A stretch of DNA of 39,062 nt from Fibrobacter sp. (GTDB taxonomy: Bacteria > Fibrobacterota > Fibrobacteria > Fibrobacterales > Fibrobacteraceae): the NCBI GenBank assembly GCA_017649565.1, contig JAGCGO010000061.1, forward strand, positions 1 to 39,062. The letters run 5' to 3'. The notes beneath the pieces are model-generated. The model saw only the letters and a program-made list of their open reading frames with translations. It was not told the origin of the DNA and searched no databases. Positions 35,978 through 39,062 of this stretch are shown here, piece by piece (the first letter of the stretch is position 1; the number at the start of each line of letters is the position of its first letter). Position numbers and translations under genes: made by a program.

Positions 35978-36916
35978 ATGGTCAATCTTTTTGAATACTT
36001 GAACTATCGCGAATTCCTGCGCGACGCTTATGAGGAACGCCATTCCGGAGATTGGCGCTTCAGTCACCGCTATATTGCCGAGCGTGCCGGTTTTGATTCG
36101 TCGATGTTCAATAAGATTCTTCAAGGTAAGAGAAACCTCACCGAGCGCCTGGTTATCGAATTTGCCGACATTTTCTGCAATGATTCCCGCGAGAAGTCCT
36201 ATTTTGCCGACATGGTGGCGTTCAACCAGGCCAAGACCCATTCCGAAAGCCGCCAGTACCTGGAAAAGCTTGTCGCGACGAAGGAATGCAAGGTCGAGGA
36301 TCTTGCGAAGGACCAGTTCGAGTATTTTGACCATTGGTACCATGCGGTTGTCCGTGAACTGGTGACTTTTTACCCCTACGTGGGCGACGATGCAGCCCTG
36401 GGACTGATGGTGCGTCCGCCGATTACGGCAAGCCAGGTGAAGTCCTCTATTGCGTTGCTTGAACGGCTATCCATGATTCGCAAGGACGAGACGACCGGTG
36501 CCTACGTACAGACGCAGGGGCTGATTTCCAGCGGTTCGGAATCCTACAGCACGGCCGTCAATTCCTACATCCAGCAGAACCTGGACGTGGCGCAGACGGC
36601 AATGGACCGTTTCGGCAAGGATGAACGGAACCTTTCGACGCTCGCGTTCGCCTGTGACGAGACGACGTATGCGGAACTGGTCGAAATGGTGCGCCGTTTC
36701 CGCCGCGAGGTATTGGCCAAGGTCTCGCAATGCGAAAAGCCGAATCGAGTTTTCCAGCTGGGGATGCAGCTTTTCCCGCTTTCTGACCCGTATCCGCCTC
36801 CGCAGCGCCGCGGCCGTAAGCGCCGTATCCGCGGGATGGAACAAAACGATGCTGCCAAGGCTTCCGAAGAGGACGCCTGTGGCGAAGATGATGTCGGGGG
36901 AGGTTCCGATGCGTAA
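35978..36916 (+). CDS. TIGR02147-family regulator
   Basis: 312 aa from ATG 35978, 11 bases after the esterase stop; no clear ribosome-binding site. The N-terminus (LFEYLNYREFLRDAYEERH) is the family signature. A helix-turn-helix-like segment lies at about 29-52 (RYIAERAGFDSSMFNKILQG), suggesting DNA binding. The central part (WYHAVVRELVTFYPYVGDD...PPITASQVKSSIALL) is typical of TIGR02147 proteins, known as a large paralogous family in Fibrobacter. The C-terminus has a basic cluster (RRGRKRR) and an acidic tail (EEDACGEDD). The protein is predicted to be cytoplasmic. Its stop overlaps the PL1-like gene's start. It is a likely regulator of this cluster or of the paired lipoprotein, but direct evidence is lacking. 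Confidence 0.9.
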   Translation: MVNLFEYLNYREFLRDAYEERHSGDWRFSHRYIAERAGFDSSMFNKILQGKRNLTERLVIEFADIFCNDSREKSYFADMVAFNQAKTHSESRQYLEKLVATKECKVEDLAKDQFEYFDHWYHAVVRELVTFYPYVGDDAALGLMVRPPITASQVKSSIALLERLSMIRKDETTGAYVQTQGLISSGSESYSTAVNSYIQQNLDVAQTAMDRFGKDERNLSTLAFACDETTYAELVEMVRRFRREVLAKVSQCEKPNRVFQLGMQLFPLSDPYPPPQRRGRKRRIRGMEQNDAAKASEEDACGEDDVGGGSDA

Positions 36917-38582
36917 GTCGCTGTATTGGATTCCCTTCGCGCTGACGTCTCTTGCCTGCTTGTCGGGCTGTTCGGACAACAAGGATGTTGCCGGCGGTAC
37001 CGAGGCGGAATCGACGATTGCCTTGCAGGTGCAGCTTGCCGACGGTACGCCCGCCGCCTTTACGCGCGTCCGCGCGTTGCCGGAAACGTTCCTTTCCGAC
37101 GGCGAGCGTGTCACGGAATGGACAGAGACGGATGGCGATGGCTTTATTAAGATTCCCGCCGAGCCCGGCGTTTACACGGTCGAGGCTCGCAACGTGACAC
37201 GCTCCGAGGCGGCGGGCGCTGTCCACAGTTTCACTCTCGACGAAAAAGCGTCCAGGGTAGATACCGTCAAGCTGGGCGAGCTTTCCTCTATCGAAGGCTT
37301 TGTGGTGCTTGGGGATTCTTCCCTCGTGGTTCGCGTGGCCGGTCTCGACCGTTTCGTGGTGCCCGATAGCACGGGACATTTTGTCATTGACTCGCTCCCG
37401 GTCGGCAGTTTCGACATCCAGCTGGGCGACCCGTCGGAGGCTCGCTCCGCCAGGGTCCAGTCGACGGCGGGGGACACGTTGTACGTGGTCTGTTCCGATT
37501 CGGGTGCCGAGGTCGTGACGCAAGAAGAGAATGTAGCGACCAAGTATCCCAAGGGCGACTGGAGCGAACACGAGGCCCTGCTTGCGCAGATCGATGGCTA
37601 TGCCGTTGGGACGCTCGGGGCTGCGGGACTCACTGACAGTATGGGCGAAATCGCGAAAGCCGAAGGCGAGATTTGCGAGGTGACTACGACGGACGACTAC
37701 ATCATTGTGGAAGACACGACGAGCGTGGACTCGACGGGTGCTTTCGAGACGACGGCCGTCATTGCCCCTGGCTCGCTGCGCGACTGCGCTTACCGCGAAG
37801 GCCCGACATGGGTGATTTTCAAGAAGAGCGGAACCTACAACTTGCAGGCCCCGCTTCGCCTCAAGTCGGACAAGACGATAGACGGCCGCGGCCGAGATAT
37901 CCGCATTACCGGCATGGGCGTACTGACTGACGTGTCGAGCAACCTGATTTTCGAGAACCTGACCTTTACCGCTCCCGCGATTACTGCGCTGGACACGAGC
38001 TCCAGGCGTGCGCTTTCCATCCATAATGGGTCGCATCACGTGTGGGTGGACCACTGCACCTTCGAGGAATACCCGCTGGTACAGCTCGACGTGAAGCGTG
38101 GTTCGCACAATGTGACCGTCTCCTGGTCGCGCTTCGAGAACGCCCAGACGGGTATCCTGTTCGGTTTGCCTGCCGATATCGTCAAGGAGCCGGACCAGGA
38201 ACTCTCCATGCACCACAACTACTTTGCCGGACTTTCCGAAGACGGCATCCGCGCCCATGGCGGTGAACTCCATGCCTACAACAACTTCTTTGTGGACCTG
38301 GGAGAATCCGGCATCGAGTGCGGGGATTCGGCGAAGTGCTATATCGAGAACAATGTCTTCAGTAGTGACGTGCCCGTTTCGGAATACAGCGCCTTCGACA
38401 AGAAGGATGTCCCGGTCGACACGACAGCCGGCTTTGTCTCGATGCGGGGGAACTGGTTCACGGCAGGTGGCGATGCCCTGAAGGGCGATGCCCGCGGCTA
38501 CAAGCCCGGTTACAAAGTCGTTGTGGATCAAGCAGATGCAGAACTCGTCGTCCGCGTGAGGAACGAATCCGGCCCCCGGTAA
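36909..38582 (+). CDS. PL1-like pectate lyase lipoprotein with altered active-site motif
   Basis: 557 aa from ATG 36909, which has GGGGGAGG upstream and overlaps the regulator by 8 bases. The lipobox is LSGC (Cys18). Residues about 30-200 look like two small beta-sandwich domains of carboxypeptidase-regulatory type (DGTPAAFTRVRA; SIEGFVVLGD). The parallel beta-helix (about 225-540) follows PL1: KTIDGRGRDIRI, VWVDHCTF, DVKRGSHNVTVSWSRF, MHHNYF, LHAYNNFF. In PL1 the catalytic motif before the xxH-x-NN segment is RxPxxR; here the aligned positions are D445, I447 and H450, with only R448 kept in between. It may have another substrate or be a binding protein. PL1 enzymes cut homogalacturonan with calcium. 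Confidence 0.85.
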   Translation: MRKSLYWIPFALTSLACLSGCSDNKDVAGGTEAESTIALQVQLADGTPAAFTRVRALPETFLSDGERVTEWTETDGDGFIKIPAEPGVYTVEARNVTRSEAAGAVHSFTLDEKASRVDTVKLGELSSIEGFVVLGDSSLVVRVAGLDRFVVPDSTGHFVIDSLPVGSFDIQLGDPSEARSARVQSTAGDTLYVVCSDSGAEVVTQEENVATKYPKGDWSEHEALLAQIDGYAVGTLGAAGLTDSMGEIAKAEGEICEVTTTDDYIIVEDTTSVDSTGAFETTAVIAPGSLRDCAYREGPTWVIFKKSGTYNLQAPLRLKSDKTIDGRGRDIRITGMGVLTDVSSNLIFENLTFTAPAITALDTSSRRALSIHNGSHHVWVDHCTFEEYPLVQLDVKRGSHNVTVSWSRFENAQTGILFGLPADIVKEPDQELSMHHNYFAGLSEDGIRAHGGELHAYNNFFVDLGESGIECGDSAKCYIENNVFSSDVPVSEYSAFDKKDVPVDTTAGFVSMRGNWFTAGGDALKGDARGYKPGYKVVVDQADAELVVRVRNESGPR

Positions 38583-38740
38583 AGAGGCTTGAGGCTCGAG
38601 GCTCCAGGTTCGAGGCCCGAGGCGTCAGCAGTGAGCCGTGAGCGATGAGGAATGAGGGGGTGTTGAATTTGTGCTGTAGCGTCCTCACTGCTCCAACCCC
38701 TAGATTCTAGCCCCTAGAACCTACTCCCTAACTCCTATTT
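38583..38740. repeat. Composite dispersed repeat between PL1-like gene and glyA
   Basis: GAGGCTTGAGGCTCGAGGCT and CCAGGTTCGAGGCCCGAGG are followed by GTGAGC/ATGAGG words, then CCTCACTGCTCC and CCCCTAGATTCTAGCCCC, TAGAACC and CTCCCTAACTCCTATT. GCAGTGAG (38628-38635) and CTCACTGC (38684-38691) form an 8-bp inverted repeat with a long loop. The first half matches the ligA insertion and both halves match 24554-24626. No gene and no T-run terminator were seen. Confidence 0.65.
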
Positions 38741-38743
38741 TAC

Positions 38744-38749
38744 TATATT
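38744..38749 (+). promoter_or_regulatory. Candidate -10 of the glyA promoter
   Basis: TATATT in CTATATTTGCGCC, about 30 bases before the ATG, resembles CTATATTTCATAC before guaB. AAGGAG (38766-38771) gives the ribosome-binding site. No -35 is apparent; the upstream sequence is repeat. Confidence 0.5.
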
Positions 38750-38778
38750 TGCGCCGTACAATATCAAGGAGTAGCTAA

Positions 38779-39062
38779 ATGCTCAAATCTACACTGCAAC
38801 AGACCGATCCGGAAATCTATAACATCATTCAGGAAGAAGCCGAACGCCAGGAGTACGGCATCGAGCTCATCGCTTCTGAAAACTACACTTCCAAGGCCGT
38901 CATGGAAGCCATGGGCTCCGTGCTGACCAACAAGTACAGTGAAGGTTACGTGGGCAAGCGCTACTACGGCGGTAACGAAGTCATCGACAAGATGGAAGCC
39001 CTCGCCATCGAACGCTGCAAGAAGCTCTTTGGCTGCGAGCACGTGAACATCCAGCCGCTGTC
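38779..39062 (+). CDS. glyA: Serine hydroxymethyltransferase, N-terminal part
   Basis: The gene runs off the window; 94 complete codons are visible from ATG 38779, which has AAGGAG eight bases upstream. The enzyme is PLP-dependent and makes glycine and methylene-tetrahydrofolate from serine. Typical N-terminal motifs are present: [10 protein letters not shown], then [16 protein letters not shown] and [10 protein letters not shown]. The active-site lysine is beyond the window. The visible sequence is normal. Confidence 0.96.
   Translation, partial: MLKSTLQQTDPEIYNIIQEEAERQEYGIELIASENYTSKAVMEAMGSVLTNKYSEGYVGKRYYGGNEVIDKMEALAIERCKKLFGCEHVNIQPL

Noticed and set aside
26192..38582. Antiphage defence island or toxin-antitoxin system
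   Set aside because: The genes are secreted pectin enzymes and one TIGR02147 protein; no nuclease, helicase or toxin motifs were seen.
38583..38778. Riboswitch upstream of glyA
   Set aside because: The spacer is composed of dispersed repeat words also found elsewhere; no glycine, THF or SAM aptamer features were recognised.

Overview
The window looks like a chromosome segment of a Fibrobacter-type bacterium (phylum Fibrobacterota, close to F. succinogenes). This is inferred from gene content, not from a search. The signs are a GH5 cellulase and a GH53 galactanase made as lipoproteins, multidomain pectin enzymes that each carry a CBM35-like module and mostly a C-terminal sorting-type domain, a TIGR02147-family regulator (a family expanded in Fibrobacter), many serine-rich lipoproteins, and short CTAG-rich or GAGGCTCGAGG-rich repeats between genes.

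Layout. 1-132 is the end of gap, followed by two terminator hairpins. 356-5143 holds a large Ig-like lipoprotein facing a CHASE2-type adenylate cyclase. The cyclase is divergent from ftsK (TTG start, 5252-8164), with a perfect palindrome between them. 8222-10638 is a housekeeping run: ispE, tRNA-Gln(UUG), rplY and pth. 10664-11486 is a small AT-richer pair of secreted proteins on the minus strand. guaB (11592-13049), a GH5 cellulase lipoprotein (13217-15298), ligA (minus), a GGDEF membrane protein, a GH53 galactanase lipoprotein and an iron-type alcohol dehydrogenase follow to 21463. 21470-26191 is a minus-strand block: an acidic lipoprotein, a short UvrA paralogue, a small exported protein and a YihY-type membrane protein.

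26476-38582 is the most coherent system: six genes on one strand with short gaps or overlaps. They are two PL11 rhamnogalacturonan lyases, two CE12-type SGNH rhamnogalacturonan acetylesterases, a TIGR02147 regulator, and a PL1-like pectate lyase lipoprotein whose start overlaps the regulator's stop. With the GH53 galactanase upstream, the set covers deacetylation and cleavage of the RG-I backbone, trimming of galactan side chains, and possibly homogalacturonan. Its likely role is to strip pectin from plant cell walls and expose cellulose. The window ends in glyA.

The most unusual signal cuts across the genes. A family of short low-complexity repeats lies between genes (8165-8221, 10009-10083, 24554-24626, 38583-38740) and also inside reading frames, in ligA just before the catalytic lysine and twice in the UvrA paralogue. 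One insertion contains a 4-copy heptanucleotide array in frame, so slippage could switch the gene on and off. Several genes whose starts abut these repeats have no visible Shine-Dalgarno, although other genes here have strong ones. A TATATT hexamer recurs upstream of many starts and is the probable -10 element of this organism; in two cases it is so close to the start codon that the mRNA may be leaderless.
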